From JARKPK01 sp964631235 (GTDB taxonomy: Bacteria; Planctomycetota; Planctomycetia; Pirellulales; Thermoguttaceae): a DNA stretch of 64,000 bases. The position numbers and the translations under genes are program-made. Below the pieces are notes generated by a model. That model was not told the origin of the DNA. It did no database searches and saw nothing but the letters and a program-made list of their open reading frames with translations. Shown here piece by piece: positions 8,132 through 16,884 of this stretch (the stretch's first letter is position 1; the number at the start of each line of letters is the position of its first letter). The stretch spans positions 1 to 64,000 of the forward strand of contig CAZVZX010000011.1 in NCBI GenBank assembly GCA_964631235.1, given 5' to 3'.

Positions 8132-8443
8132 CAACACCTCATTCGTGTTCTTTCACCAACCCGCGACCTCGGGAATGCCGCTCGGCCGCGGCAGCGCACG
8201 GCGCTCGGCCGTCGTCTGTCGGCAATCGGGCGCAACCGATGGCACCGGACCGAATCGCACCGATGCGTATGACGCGCCGACGCATTCCTTGAAGCCGGCA
8301 TCCCCAAAAGCCGGCCCCCCTCCGCGAAGAGTGTATCCGATTGACGGCGCGAAACGGCATGACCACAGTGCTTTGCGCGGGGATGAGTATGGCGCGCCGT
8401 GGCAGAGGGGTCAAGCGTTCGACGGGGGGCAGCCGCTCCCTTG

Positions 8444-8482
8444 CCCTCGCATGCGTCGCGGTCTAAAACGCAAACGGCTCGG
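8444..8482 (+). repeat. family D 39-bp repeat, copy 1
   Basis: It contains CCTCGCATGCGTCGCGGTCT and then CAAACGGCTCG. It matches the segment at 52340-52378 with only two mismatches over 39 bases. The flanks do not match. Confidence 0.55.
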
Positions 8483-8752
8483 GGGCAGCAGAAGCGGCGG
8501 CCGGGCGACGCAGAGATCAGGCTTAGCAAAGATCGGGCTTAACCGAATCGAGCAAGAACGGAAGCGCCGGAAAGCACGGTTCGACGTGCATCGCGTCGGC
8601 GCATGAGCATCACTCACCCACCTGAGAATCCTTGCCTTCGCCTTCGCTCGCGTGATCAAACAAGTGCCCCCGCTTGCCAGTGCAGTCCGGTTCACTCCTT
8701 TACCGTGGGTTTGCGATCATCAGGTTATTCCGATCAACGGCTACGAAAAGAC

Positions 8753-8780
8753 TGTACACAATCAGTGATCCTTCTGTACA
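8753..8780 (+). promoter_or_regulatory. paired TGTACA sites upstream of the PEP-CTERM gene
   Basis: Two copies of the palindrome TGTACA lie exactly 22 bp apart (8753-8758 and 8775-8780), about two helical turns. The second overlaps TACAAT (8777-8782), a good -10 hexamer about 70 bp upstream of the ATG. The pattern suggests an operator overlapping a promoter. There is no convincing -35 hexamer. This is an inference. Confidence 0.35.
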
Positions 8781-8852
8781 ATGACCCAGTCGGTTCACCC
8801 CCCTCATTCGTTGGGAGGCAGCGATTCATACTCGTTTCATAAAGGTTGACGC

Positions 8853-10100
8853 ATGTTGCGGATTCATTTCGTTCTTGCGGTCACGTTGTCGATTGGTTTG
8901 GCGGCCGAAAGTTATGGAGATTGGGCCACGGACTATGCAGTCTTCGGCAACGACTCGCTGACGTTTCTCGGCTTTGCCAAGGTTCGCGGTGGGTTGGCCG
9001 GTTCCAACGGCGACGTTCATCATCGGGGCGGAATGGGCGAATTTGACGGCATTCGGGGCGGCGGTGTGTTCAATCCAACTCCACCCGCTGCATGGAATGC
9101 ACGCCAATATGTTTTCGGCGACGTGATCTTTAATTCCGGGGTGACGATCAACAGCCTGTCAAATATCATCGGTTCGGTGCATTCGGGCGGGCCGGTGAGC
9201 ATCGGCGCCAATGCCGGAGACAAGGGCGTCGGTGGTGACATTATCGCCGTGGGGCCGGTCAGCATTTCCAGCTACAACACGATTGGCGGCAGTATTGTTT
9301 CCGGCGGTGATGTCACACTAGACAGCGGCTGCGACGTTGCGGGGAACCTCGGCTCCAACGGCAACGTCGTCCTGGGGGTGAACAACCACGTCATCGGCCT
9401 GGTGACGCACTCCGGCACGCTGAAGGTGGGCACGTTCTCTACAATCGGCGGAAGCGCCATCGGCACGGTCACTCCCAATCCGACTGCATATACGCCGGTC
9501 TCCGTGCCCCCAGCCACCGTTTTTACTTCAGGCGGCCCCAACCTTGATCTGGAGGTTTTTGCCGATCGCGCGATTGCCCCCGGCCGGTACGGCACGATGA
9601 CGCTCCGCGGCTCGAACACGGTGCGGCTGACGGGCGGAGACTACTACTTCGATTCAATCCTTTCGCCAGGTACCTTCACCGATTTGCACCTTGACCTGAC
9701 CCACGGCCCCATCAACGTGTTCGTCACGGGCGACGTGCAGTTTCAGCGGGTTTATGCCTACGTCAATGGCGTGGATTACAAGCAGGCCAACCCCGCGCTG
9801 GCCGCCGACGTTTGTCTCGAGTCGCACGGCAATATCACAATGTCGGGCCGCTTCTTCGGCTCGCTGTTCGCGCCCCTTGGCGACATTACCACCGGCACGA
9901 TCGGTTCCGTGATCGGTTCGGTGATCGCCGGCCATAACGTGACGATCGGCTCGTCCACGTCGATCCAAAATGCGGAAATGATCTATGTCCCCTCATCGTA
10001 TCTCGCGGCGGCCGTGCCCGAGCCCTCGGCGTTGGGTCTCGTTGCGGCGGCGATTGGGTCGATGGCGTTGGTTATTCATGCCGGCTGCCGCCGGCGCTAA
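8853..10100 (+). CDS. PEP-CTERM surface protein with beta-helix-like repeats
   Basis: A 415-residue secreted protein. The N-terminal signal peptide is MLRIHFVLAVTLSIGLAA. The C-terminal sorting tag is VPEPSALGLVAAAIG, followed by a hydrophobic stretch and CRRR, the typical PEP-CTERM signal read by exosortase. Between them is a Gly/Val/Ser-rich region with about ten irregular repeats of the kind I-x-G-S-I-x-S-G-G-x-V-x-L, which is likely a beta-solenoid. The family is exported to the cell surface or biofilm matrix; the function of this member is unknown. AAAGG precedes the ATG at 8853. It stands alone, with no exosortase in the window. Confidence 0.85.
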   Translation: MLRIHFVLAVTLSIGLAAESYGDWATDYAVFGNDSLTFLGFAKVRGGLAGSNGDVHHRGGMGEFDGIRGGGVFNPTPPAAWNARQYVFGDVIFNSGVTINSLSNIIGSVHSGGPVSIGANAGDKGVGGDIIAVGPVSISSYNTIGGSIVSGGDVTLDSGCDVAGNLGSNGNVVLGVNNHVIGLVTHSGTLKVGTFSTIGGSAIGTVTPNPTAYTPVSVPPATVFTSGGPNLDLEVFADRAIAPGRYGTMTLRGSNTVRLTGGDYYFDSILSPGTFTDLHLDLTHGPINVFVTGDVQFQRVYAYVNGVDYKQANPALAADVCLESHGNITMSGRFFGSLFAPLGDITTGTIGSVIGSVIAGHNVTIGSSTSIQNAEMIYVPSSYLAAAVPEPSALGLVAAAIGSMALVIHAGCRRR

Positions 10101-10664
10101 GAGTCAACACCGAATGCCGGCAGTTGAGACGATTGCACCGATAGTCATTGTCCGACAAGGACTTGCTCCAGGTAGTCCTCATCCCAGCCGGCGGTGAGGC
10201 GTTTGTTCTCGATTCCGCCCTTGATCGTTCTCTCGTTGCCGAACATGTTCAGCGCGAACGGCCGAACGATGCGCGGATTCACGTTGGCATGACCTTCTCC
10301 CGCCCGACATTGGTTGATGGCCTTGTCGAACAACGGCGGTTTCATGCCGTCTGTTGCGATCGCACGCGGGTCGGCGGCACAGAATCGTGGTCAAAAAAGT
10401 GAGTCGTGCGAAAAGATCTTGTCGGTCCATGGCGTTTGCGCATCGAAGGCAAATGCGCTCTCCCGCGCGCCTTCTCGTGATTCCGAATATCGCGATCTCG
10501 CTCTGTCACGCGATCACACGCGCATCAATCGCGCCTTGGCTTTGTCGCGTTTGTGCCATCAAGAAAGACCGCATTTGCGCCATCTTTCGATCGAGCCGCG
10601 GCGTCTGCGTGCTGGCGATTCGAGCACTCGCACGTGTGAATGGAATTCGGAGGCGGCGGGCGGC
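10101..10664. other. intergenic region with GCGC-rich stretch
   Basis: About 560 bp between convergent genes. The part 10425-10600 is dense in GCGC and CGCG with short stems, for example GCGCAT pairing with ATGCGC. Small open frames on both strands near 10145-10400 resemble no family I recognise. There is no RNA gene that I can support. Confidence 0.4.
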
Positions 10665-11453
10665 TTACCGTCGGCGGAGGACGAAGATGGCGTCGGCCAG
10701 TTCGTTGTCGAAGGGCCGCGGGTCGTCGATATCGCACCAGAAGTCGTACACTTCGCACAACTGCCACTGGGGCACGGCGGCGAACAGTTGCCGCACCTGC
10801 CGCGCGTTGTAGATGCGCAGGGGGAATTCGTCTCGCAGGCGGAGGGAACCGTCGGGGCGGTCGATCCGCGAGGTCATGCGCAGCCGTTCGATGCGCGTGC
10901 GGCGATCGGCCGCGGTTACCCGCAACGTAACGGTCATCCGCGTTCGGCCGCGAACCACCGTCCACCGCTCGGTGCTTTCCAGCGAGGCATCGGGCGGAAG
11001 CAGATGGAAGCCCAGAAGGTAGATGCCCCCGGGCCGGACGGCGCGGGCCATCGCCCGCAGGTGGCTGCGTGCGGCCTCTTCGCTAAGCAGGTGGCGAAAG
11101 CTGTTCAACAGGCAGTAGGCCGAGTCGGCGCGCCGCGCGAGGCGGAAGTCGGTCATGTCGCCTTCGATCAACTCGGCCGACAGCCCGCGACGACGCAGCC
11201 GGCGGTCGGCATAGCGCAAGGCGTTGGGGTTCAGGTCGAGCCCGATCATCTGATACCCACGGGCGGCCAGCGCGGCCAGCGACCGGCCCGATCCGCACGC
11301 AGGCTCGAAAAGCCGCTCGACGGTTCCGGTGGCGAACCGGCGGCAGGCCGCTTCGATGAACCGGGTTTCTAACGGCGTTTGATCGCGGAAGGCAAGGTCG
11401 TAGTATTGCGGGTAGTCGTACCAACTGGTGCCGGACTGTAAAGCCGTTGACAT
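10665..11453 (-). CDS. class I SAM-dependent methyltransferase
   Basis: A 262-residue Rossmann-type methyltransferase. Motif I is LFEPACGSGRSLAALAARG, followed by the acidic loop IGLDLNPNALRYA, then LIEGDMTDF and the post-motif YCLLNSFRHLLSEEAARSHL, with AVRPGGIYLLGFHLL as motif IV/V. The C-terminal half (IYNARQVRQLFA and PQWQLCEVYDFW) fits the small-molecule methyltransferase group. The substrate is unknown. It diverges from ribF, with a 283-bp shared upstream region. Confidence 0.88.
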   Translation of the reverse strand: MSTALQSGTSWYDYPQYYDLAFRDQTPLETRFIEAACRRFATGTVERLFEPACGSGRSLAALAARGYQMIGLDLNPNALRYADRRLRRRGLSAELIEGDMTDFRLARRADSAYCLLNSFRHLLSEEAARSHLRAMARAVRPGGIYLLGFHLLPPDASLESTERWTVVRGRTRMTVTLRVTAADRRTRIERLRMTSRIDRPDGSLRLRDEFPLRIYNARQVRQLFAAVPQWQLCEVYDFWCDIDDPRPFDNELADAIFVLRRR

Positions 11454-11736
11454 AGAATCCTTTTGAAAGACGAAAAAACAAGGCCGAAATCGCTCCCGAC
11501 CCGCACGGTATTCTGGTTCTTGCTTTGAGCGTTCCCCACTATAACCGAGCGGCGACGGGCGAAAAGGTGAGGCGCGGCGAGGAATCGGTTAGAACACCGG
11601 CGCCGTCGGCGATACGGGCCGTGGACGGACAGACGACGGGCAGAGGCCGGGGCGAATGTCGCCTGGGGCGAGCCACCGGGCGCGGGTTGCGGGTTACCTT
11701 GCGGGCCGACCGGCGGCATGACAGAATTGAACGACT

Positions 11737-12660
11737 ATGATCGTTTGGAATCAGCGAGGCCCGCTGCCCGAATCGTTTCGCGGCGGAGCGGTTACCATCG
11801 GCAATTTCGACGGCGTGCATCGCGGCCACGCGCAGATCGTGGCACGCGCCCAGCGACTGGCAGCCGAACTGGGCGGTCCGACGGTGGTGTTCACCTTCGA
11901 TCCGCATCCGGCACAAGTGCTTCGCCGCGACGCCGCCCCCATTCCGCTGACCACCACGGCGCGCAAGGCCGAGCTGCTCGAGGCGCTGGGGGTGGACTGC
12001 TTGGTCGCTTATCCGACGGATCGGGCGTTTTTGCACTACGATGCCGAGAGCTTCTTCCGCCGCGTGCTGTGCGACGATTTGGCCGCCAAGGCGATTGTCG
12101 AGGGACGCGACTTTCGCTTCGGACGCGGCCGCGAGGGCGACATCGCCACCTTGGCCCGTTACTGCGAGTCGGCCGGCATTGTGTTCCAGGTGGTCGAGCC
12201 GTTGGTCGATGACGGACAGGTGATCTCCAGTTCGCGGGTTCGCGCGCTGCTGGCCGCCGGCGAGGTGGACAAAGCCCGCGGGCTGCTCACGCAACCGTAT
12301 CGCCTTAGCGGCACGGTGGCGGTTGGCGCGCGGCGCGGCCGAACTCTGGGGTTTCCCACAGCGAATCTCTCGGCCACGGCCACGCTTGTTCCCGGCGAGG
12401 GGATTTACGCGGCTACGGCCCACGTGGCCCAAGGCACATTCCCTGCGGCGGTGAGCCTTGGGCCGAATGTTACCTTCGACGAGGACGAGCGGAAGATCGA
12501 GGTTTATCTGATCGACTTTTCGGGGGATCTCTACGGCCAACCGCTGAATGTTGACTTTTTGTCGCGGTTGCGCGACATTAAAAGATTCGACTCGACCGAG
12601 GCCTTGATCCAGCAGATGAAGGCGGATGTCGAGCAAGTGCGCGCGATCGTTTCGCCGTAG
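11737..12660 (+). CDS. ribF: bifunctional riboflavin kinase / FAD synthetase
   Basis: RibF phosphorylates riboflavin to FMN and adenylates FMN to FAD. The 307-residue product has the N-terminal nucleotidyltransferase domain, with VTIGNFDGVHRGH, VVFTFDPHP and ISSSRVRALLAAG, and the C-terminal flavokinase domain, with YRLSGTVAVGARRGRTLGFP followed by TAN, and YAATAHV and FSGDLYGQ. Length and order are normal for bacterial RibF. Its start has no clear Shine-Dalgarno sequence. No FMN riboswitch is visible upstream. The DHH phosphoesterase gene follows 95 bp downstream on the same strand. Confidence 0.95.
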   Translation: MIVWNQRGPLPESFRGGAVTIGNFDGVHRGHAQIVARAQRLAAELGGPTVVFTFDPHPAQVLRRDAAPIPLTTTARKAELLEALGVDCLVAYPTDRAFLHYDAESFFRRVLCDDLAAKAIVEGRDFRFGRGREGDIATLARYCESAGIVFQVVEPLVDDGQVISSSRVRALLAAGEVDKARGLLTQPYRLSGTVAVGARRGRTLGFPTANLSATATLVPGEGIYAATAHVAQGTFPAAVSLGPNVTFDEDERKIEVYLIDFSGDLYGQPLNVDFLSRLRDIKRFDSTEALIQQMKADVEQVRAIVSP

Positions 12661-12755
12661 GGCATGGGTGCGGTGAACGCGGTCGATCGGCGGTCGCAGG
12701 GATTTCGCTTGTCGAGCAAAGATTTCGGTTATCGAGCAGACTCATTGGCGGGAAC

Positions 12756-13820
12756 ATGAACGATTCGATCGCGTCGAGCAACTCTGGGGTGGTGGTGGCG
12801 AACGATTCGGCATCCGCCAATGGGAAAGGCCCGTCGTCGGGCGTTGATTGGCCGCGGTTCGTCGAGCGCGTGCGGGCGGCCCGCCGCTTCATTCTCACTT
12901 CGCACGTTCGTCCCGACTGCGACGCTTTGGGCAGCGAGCTGGCCATGGCGGCCATTTTGGAATCGTTGGGCAAGGAAGTGCTGATCTGCAACGCCTTTGC
13001 GGTGCCGCCCAATTTGCAGTTTATCGATCCGCAGGGGCGGATGCGTCGGCTCGATGTGGACGTGCCCGCCGCGGAACTGGCCGGCTACGACGCCCTGATG
13101 GTGCTCGACACCTCGGCCTGGGCGCAACTGGGAGCGATGGGCGAGCAGATCAAGCGGTTTTCGGGCGTGAAAATGGTGCTCGACCACCATGTGAGCGAAG
13201 ACGACTTGGGCGCCGAGGTGTTCAAAGACGTTACGGCCGAGGCCACCGGCCGACTGGTAATAGAAGCGGCCGACGCCCTGAATGTGCCGCTGACCCTGGC
13301 GATTGCCGAACCGGCCTTCATGGCTTTGACGACCGACACGGGCTGGTTCCGTTTTTCTTCGACCCGCGCCGACACCCTGCGTCTGGCCGCCCGCTTGTTG
13401 GACGCCGGCGTTCGGCCCGACGACGTTTATCGGAAGCTCTACGAAAACGACACGCTGGGCCGGTTGCGTTTGATCGGGCGAACGTTGGGGCGTGCCGAGA
13501 TGGAGTTGGACGGTCGGCTGATCCACTCGGCGATCGAGCGAACCGACTTTGCGGCCGCTGGCGCGCATCCGTCGGACAGCGAAGACATCATCAATATGCT
13601 CTTGGCCGTCGGCGGGACGAAGTTCGCCGTTCTGTTTGTCGAGCAGCCCAGCGGCGGGTTCAAAATCAGTTTGCGGAGCCGCTGCGACGTGGATTGCAGC
13701 CGCTTAGCCGAGCAATTCGGCGGCGGCGGTCATCGGCGTGCGGCCGGGGCGCTGCTGCACGAGCCGCTGCCCGCGGTGCAAGCCCGCGTTCTTGACGCCG
13801 TGCGGGCAGCGCTGCGATAA
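12756..13820 (+). CDS. DHH/DHHA1 phosphoesterase, NrnA-like oligoribonuclease
   Basis: A 354-residue DHH-family phosphoesterase of the NrnA type, which degrades short oligoribonucleotides or pAp. Motifs: HVRPDCDALGSELAMA (motif I), VLDTSAWAQLG (motif II), MVLDHHVSEDDLG (the DHH motif itself), TDTGWFRFSST (motif IV) and the C-terminal DHHA1 glycine motif FGGGGHRRAAGALL. The first 30 residues are Ser/Asn-rich and not conserved, so a slightly later start is possible. It probably works in the cytoplasm in RNA turnover. It may share a transcript with ribF. Confidence 0.9.
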   Translation: MNDSIASSNSGVVVANDSASANGKGPSSGVDWPRFVERVRAARRFILTSHVRPDCDALGSELAMAAILESLGKEVLICNAFAVPPNLQFIDPQGRMRRLDVDVPAAELAGYDALMVLDTSAWAQLGAMGEQIKRFSGVKMVLDHHVSEDDLGAEVFKDVTAEATGRLVIEAADALNVPLTLAIAEPAFMALTTDTGWFRFSSTRADTLRLAARLLDAGVRPDDVYRKLYENDTLGRLRLIGRTLGRAEMELDGRLIHSAIERTDFAAAGAHPSDSEDIINMLLAVGGTKFAVLFVEQPSGGFKISLRSRCDVDCSRLAEQFGGGGHRRAAGALLHEPLPAVQARVLDAVRAALR

Positions 13821-13952
13821 TCCGCGTTTGTTTGCCGCGTGTTCGCCAAGGGCAAAATCACGGTAGCGCGCCCACAGGGGCCTGCCGTCCCGTGGTGGTC
13901 TGCGCGGCGGCATCTTGGGTGCTGAGAACGTTTGAGACCGGGGAATGCTGTC

Positions 13953-14528
13953 ATGTCGGAAACACCGGGCGGCCCGGCAGGGTCGTGTTGCGAGCAACGG
14001 CGGGGGTTCTTGGAAAAGGCGGCGGCGATCGGGGCCGGCGCGCTGGCACTTGTCGCCCCGTTAGGCGTGGGCGTCAACGCTTTTTTACACCCTCTGCGGA
14101 AGAAGGGCGGCGGCGACGGGAACTTGCTAAAGATCACTTCGCTGGAAAGCCTGCCCGAAGACGGCACGCCGCGCAAGTTCAACGTAACCGCCGACCGAGT
14201 GGATGCTTGGAACCGCTTCAGCAACGAGCCGGTTGGCGCGGTGTTTTTGCGGCGAATTCCGGGCCAGCCCGGCAAAGTGGCGGCCTTTCAAGTGACTTGT
14301 CCGCATGCCGGGTGTGCAATCAACTTCGAGCCGACGGAACAGGGCGGTCGATTCTTCTGCCCGTGCCATACGGCGGCGTTCGATTTGGAAGGTCGGCGAA
14401 CCGACGCCGTTTCGCCCAGCCCGCGCGACATGGACGACCTCGAAGTCGAGATTCGCAACCAGAACGAGATTTGGGTTCGCTTCCAACATTTCGTGCTGAA
14501 CAAGGCGGAGAAGATCGCCAAGGCGTAG
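13953..14528 (+). CDS. Rieske 2Fe-2S protein, Tat-type N-terminus
   Basis: A 191-residue Rieske subunit of a bc-type quinol oxidoreductase. The cluster ligands are in CPHAGCAINF and CPCHTAAFDLEG (two Cys, two His), spaced as in membrane Rieske proteins. The N-terminus has a twin-arginine-like motif QRRGFLEKAAAIGAGALALV followed by a hydrophobic anchor, so the protein is probably Tat-exported and held in the membrane. The ATG at 13953 (MSETPGG) was chosen; the frame extends seven codons further but without family support. Its partner cytochrome b/c gene begins 295 bp downstream. Confidence 0.92.
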   Translation: MSETPGGPAGSCCEQRRGFLEKAAAIGAGALALVAPLGVGVNAFLHPLRKKGGGDGNLLKITSLESLPEDGTPRKFNVTADRVDAWNRFSNEPVGAVFLRRIPGQPGKVAAFQVTCPHAGCAINFEPTEQGGRFFCPCHTAAFDLEGRRTDAVSPSPRDMDDLEVEIRNQNEIWVRFQHFVLNKAEKIAKA

Positions 14529-14823
14529 CAGTAGCAAGCGAAAGGCAGCGGAGCTGGTTCGCCTTGGCGGCGGCGCGCGGCCCGAACCGTGGCCGTGGCC
14601 GCAGCCGAAACTGACGCGGAATCGGTAGCCACCACCGAACCCGGGAACGGTCGTGAAGATTCGTGGGCGAGGATCGTTTGGCGCGCCGCGCGATGAGAAC
14701 GAACACGGCCGGGGCCGAGCGACAACAATCGCAGCGTTCGCCGCGCGACCAACGCCCGCGGCCGTTGCGGCCGTTGGGCAGTGAGCCCGTTACAGACACA
14801 CTTCAAATAAGGCAGTGGAACGC

Positions 14824-16617
14824 ATGAGCGGCTTTTGGACGGAAATCGATCGCAGGTTGGGCTTGAGCGAATGCATCGGTGCGTGTCGGGCGCATCGGGT
14901 GCCGGGCAAGGCGAGTTGGCTGAAGGTGTGGGCCTGCGTCATGGTCTTTGCCGTGATCGTACAGGCCGTTACCGGGTTTTTCCTGTGGATGTACTACAGT
15001 CCCGGCGCGCAAAGCGCCTGGGAAAGCGTGTATTACGTGCAGAATCAAGTAGCCGGCGGGTGGCTGCTGCGGGCCGTGCATCATTATTCGGCCCATGTGC
15101 TGCTGGCTGCGGTAATCGTGTACGTGTTGCAAACCGTGCTCACGGCCGCCTACCGCGCGCCGCGCGAGCTGGTATTTTGGGCGGCGTTGGGCGTGGGCTG
15201 CTTTGCTCTTGGTGCGATCATCACCGGTGATCTGCTCTACTGGGACCAGAACGGCTACACCAGCACGAAGGTGCGCACCAGTTTCCTCAATCTGCTGCCC
15301 GGCGTAGGGCAATCGCTGCTGGCGCTGGCCACCGGCGGCGGCCCCGACTTGGGCAACCTGACGCTGACCCGCTTCTTCGCCTTGCACGTTGGACTGCTCG
15401 GCGGCGGGACGATCGCCCTGGCCCTGGCCCACGCCTACCTGACGCGTCGCGCCGATCGCCTCGAAGCGGAAGGTGCCGCCAGCGAACCGTGGTGGCCCAA
15501 CCAGGCGTGGATCAGCGCGGTGGCCTGCCTGGTGTTTATTGCCGTCGTGTTCGCCCTCTCGCTGCGCCACGGGGCAACCGGACCGCATCGCGGCGTGTTC
15601 CACGGCTCGCCGGCCGACCCGGCCGGTTCGTTCGACGCCGCACGGCCCGAGTGGATGCTTGTGGGCGTGTACGAACTGTCGCATCTGTTCCCGCCGTCGC
15701 TTTCGATCGTGCCGATCTTTATCGTGCCCGGGGCTGTGCTGGCCTTCTTCTTGCTGATGCCGTGGATCGGCGCCCGGCCTGGCGGCCGCTTGGTCAACAT
15801 CGCAGGCGCGTTGGGGCTGTTGGCGATTGTCATCGGGCTGACCTGTTTTTCGTATTACAAAGATGCCGTCAACGAGCCGCACCAAAAGGCCTGGGCGGCC
15901 GAACGCGAATTGGCCCTCCGCGTGCGCCACTTGGCCGAGGCGAAGGGCATTCCGCCCAGCGGCGCGCTGACGCTGCTCCGCGAAGACCCGAAGGTGCAGG
16001 GCCCGCGGCTCTTCGCCCAACACTGCGCAAGCTGCCACAACTATTCGGCGCCGGACGGCAACGCGATTTTGGCTGAGAAATCGTCGGCCCCCGAGTTGCA
16101 CGGGTTCGCCACGCGGAAATGGGTTTCGGGCTTCTTCCACGTGAAAACGATCACCGGGCCCGACTACTTCGGCAACACGGCCTTCCGCAATGGCGAGATG
16201 GTCGGCGCGGTAAAGGATTGGTGGAAAGAGGCCGGCGACGACAAAGAGGCGGTGGAAGAGCTGACCAAAGAGCTTGAGGCCGTGGCGGCCGCCCTTTCGG
16301 CCGAGGCCCAGTTGCCCGCCCAACGCGAGGCCGATCAACGTGATAAGGAATTGATTGCCGCCGGTCTGAAGTCGATCGAAGCGATGTGCGTCGATTGTCA
16401 TCGCTTCCACAAAGCGAAGGGCGGCGGCGCGCCTGACCTGACCGGCTACGGCTCGAAAGAATGGCTCCACGGGATCATCGCCAATCCGGCCGACCCGCGA
16501 TTCTACGGCAAAAGCAACGACCGCATGCCGGCCTACCGCGAAATCCTCACGGCGAAGGAGATCGACCTTCTGACCGACTGGCTCCGCGGCGATTGGTTTG
16601 AACCATCGGCGGAATAA
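14824..16617 (+). CDS. cytochrome b fused to two c-type heme domains
   Basis: The membrane core of a bc/b6f-like complex. The 597-residue product has about seven membrane helices, the quinol-site motif PEWMLVG, and then a periplasmic part with two heme c sites, CASCH (Cys401) and CVDCH (Cys522). Counting from the ATG, His86, His188 and His203 fall at the heme-ligand positions of cytochrome b6 (86, 187, 202). The fourth ligand position, 100, is tyrosine (IVYVL), so one b heme may be missing or differently ligated. The fusion removes the need for a separate cytochrome c1. The Rieske gene lies just upstream. A GTG at 14815 is an alternative start. Confidence 0.9.
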   Translation: MSGFWTEIDRRLGLSECIGACRAHRVPGKASWLKVWACVMVFAVIVQAVTGFFLWMYYSPGAQSAWESVYYVQNQVAGGWLLRAVHHYSAHVLLAAVIVYVLQTVLTAAYRAPRELVFWAALGVGCFALGAIITGDLLYWDQNGYTSTKVRTSFLNLLPGVGQSLLALATGGGPDLGNLTLTRFFALHVGLLGGGTIALALAHAYLTRRADRLEAEGAASEPWWPNQAWISAVACLVFIAVVFALSLRHGATGPHRGVFHGSPADPAGSFDAARPEWMLVGVYELSHLFPPSLSIVPIFIVPGAVLAFFLLMPWIGARPGGRLVNIAGALGLLAIVIGLTCFSYYKDAVNEPHQKAWAAERELALRVRHLAEAKGIPPSGALTLLREDPKVQGPRLFAQHCASCHNYSAPDGNAILAEKSSAPELHGFATRKWVSGFFHVKTITGPDYFGNTAFRNGEMVGAVKDWWKEAGDDKEAVEELTKELEAVAAALSAEAQLPAQREADQRDKELIAAGLKSIEAMCVDCHRFHKAKGGGAPDLTGYGSKEWLHGIIANPADPRFYGKSNDRMPAYREILTAKEIDLLTDWLRGDWFEPSAE

Positions 16618-16811
16618 CGGCATCTCCTCGATTTCGCTGACTTCCGGGAGCAGCGTGTTCGGCTCTGTGCAAGGAATGAAGCAAAGCGGGTAGCACCGCC
16701 GCTGTCGCCGCGCAAGAACTCAAGTTGTTGCGCCGCTTGACAATCAACTGCACGGGTCGGTATGATTCGATTTTTGCCTTGAGGCGAGCCATCGGCTCTC
16801 GGCCTTGGGGC

Positions 16812-16884
16812 GGACAGGTAGCTCAGTTGGTAGAGCACAGGACTGAAAATCCTGGTGTCGCCGGTTCGATCCCGGCCCTGTCCA
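16812..16884 (+). tRNA. tRNA-Phe (GAA)
   Basis: A 73-nt cloverleaf. The acceptor stem is GGACAGG paired with CCTGTCC, the D arm GCTC-AGTTGGTA-GAGC, and the anticodon arm CAGGA-CTGAAAA-TCCTG with anticodon GAA. The variable loop is five bases and the T arm is GCCGG-TTCGATC-CCGGC. The discriminator base is A and CCA is not encoded. All stems pair fully. Confidence 0.97.

Larger units (their letters stand above)
8132..8852. other. long intergenic region upstream of the PEP-CTERM gene
   Basis: About 720 bp between cdsA and the PEP-CTERM gene, which diverge. Short open frames occur on both strands but none resembles a protein family. It holds one copy of the 39-bp family D repeat (8444-8482) and a pair of TGTACA sites (8753-8780) with a TACAAT hexamer, which probably belong to the promoter of the downstream gene. 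Confidence 0.5.

Noticed and set aside
10145..10402. Small overlapping open frames after the PEP-CTERM gene
   Set aside because: 66 and 84 codons on opposite strands. The minus-strand peptide looks somewhat protein-like, possibly a gene remnant, but no family or ribosome-binding site supports either.
11454..11736. FMN riboswitch upstream of ribF
   Set aside because: The conserved RFN-element blocks are not visible in the 283 bp upstream.
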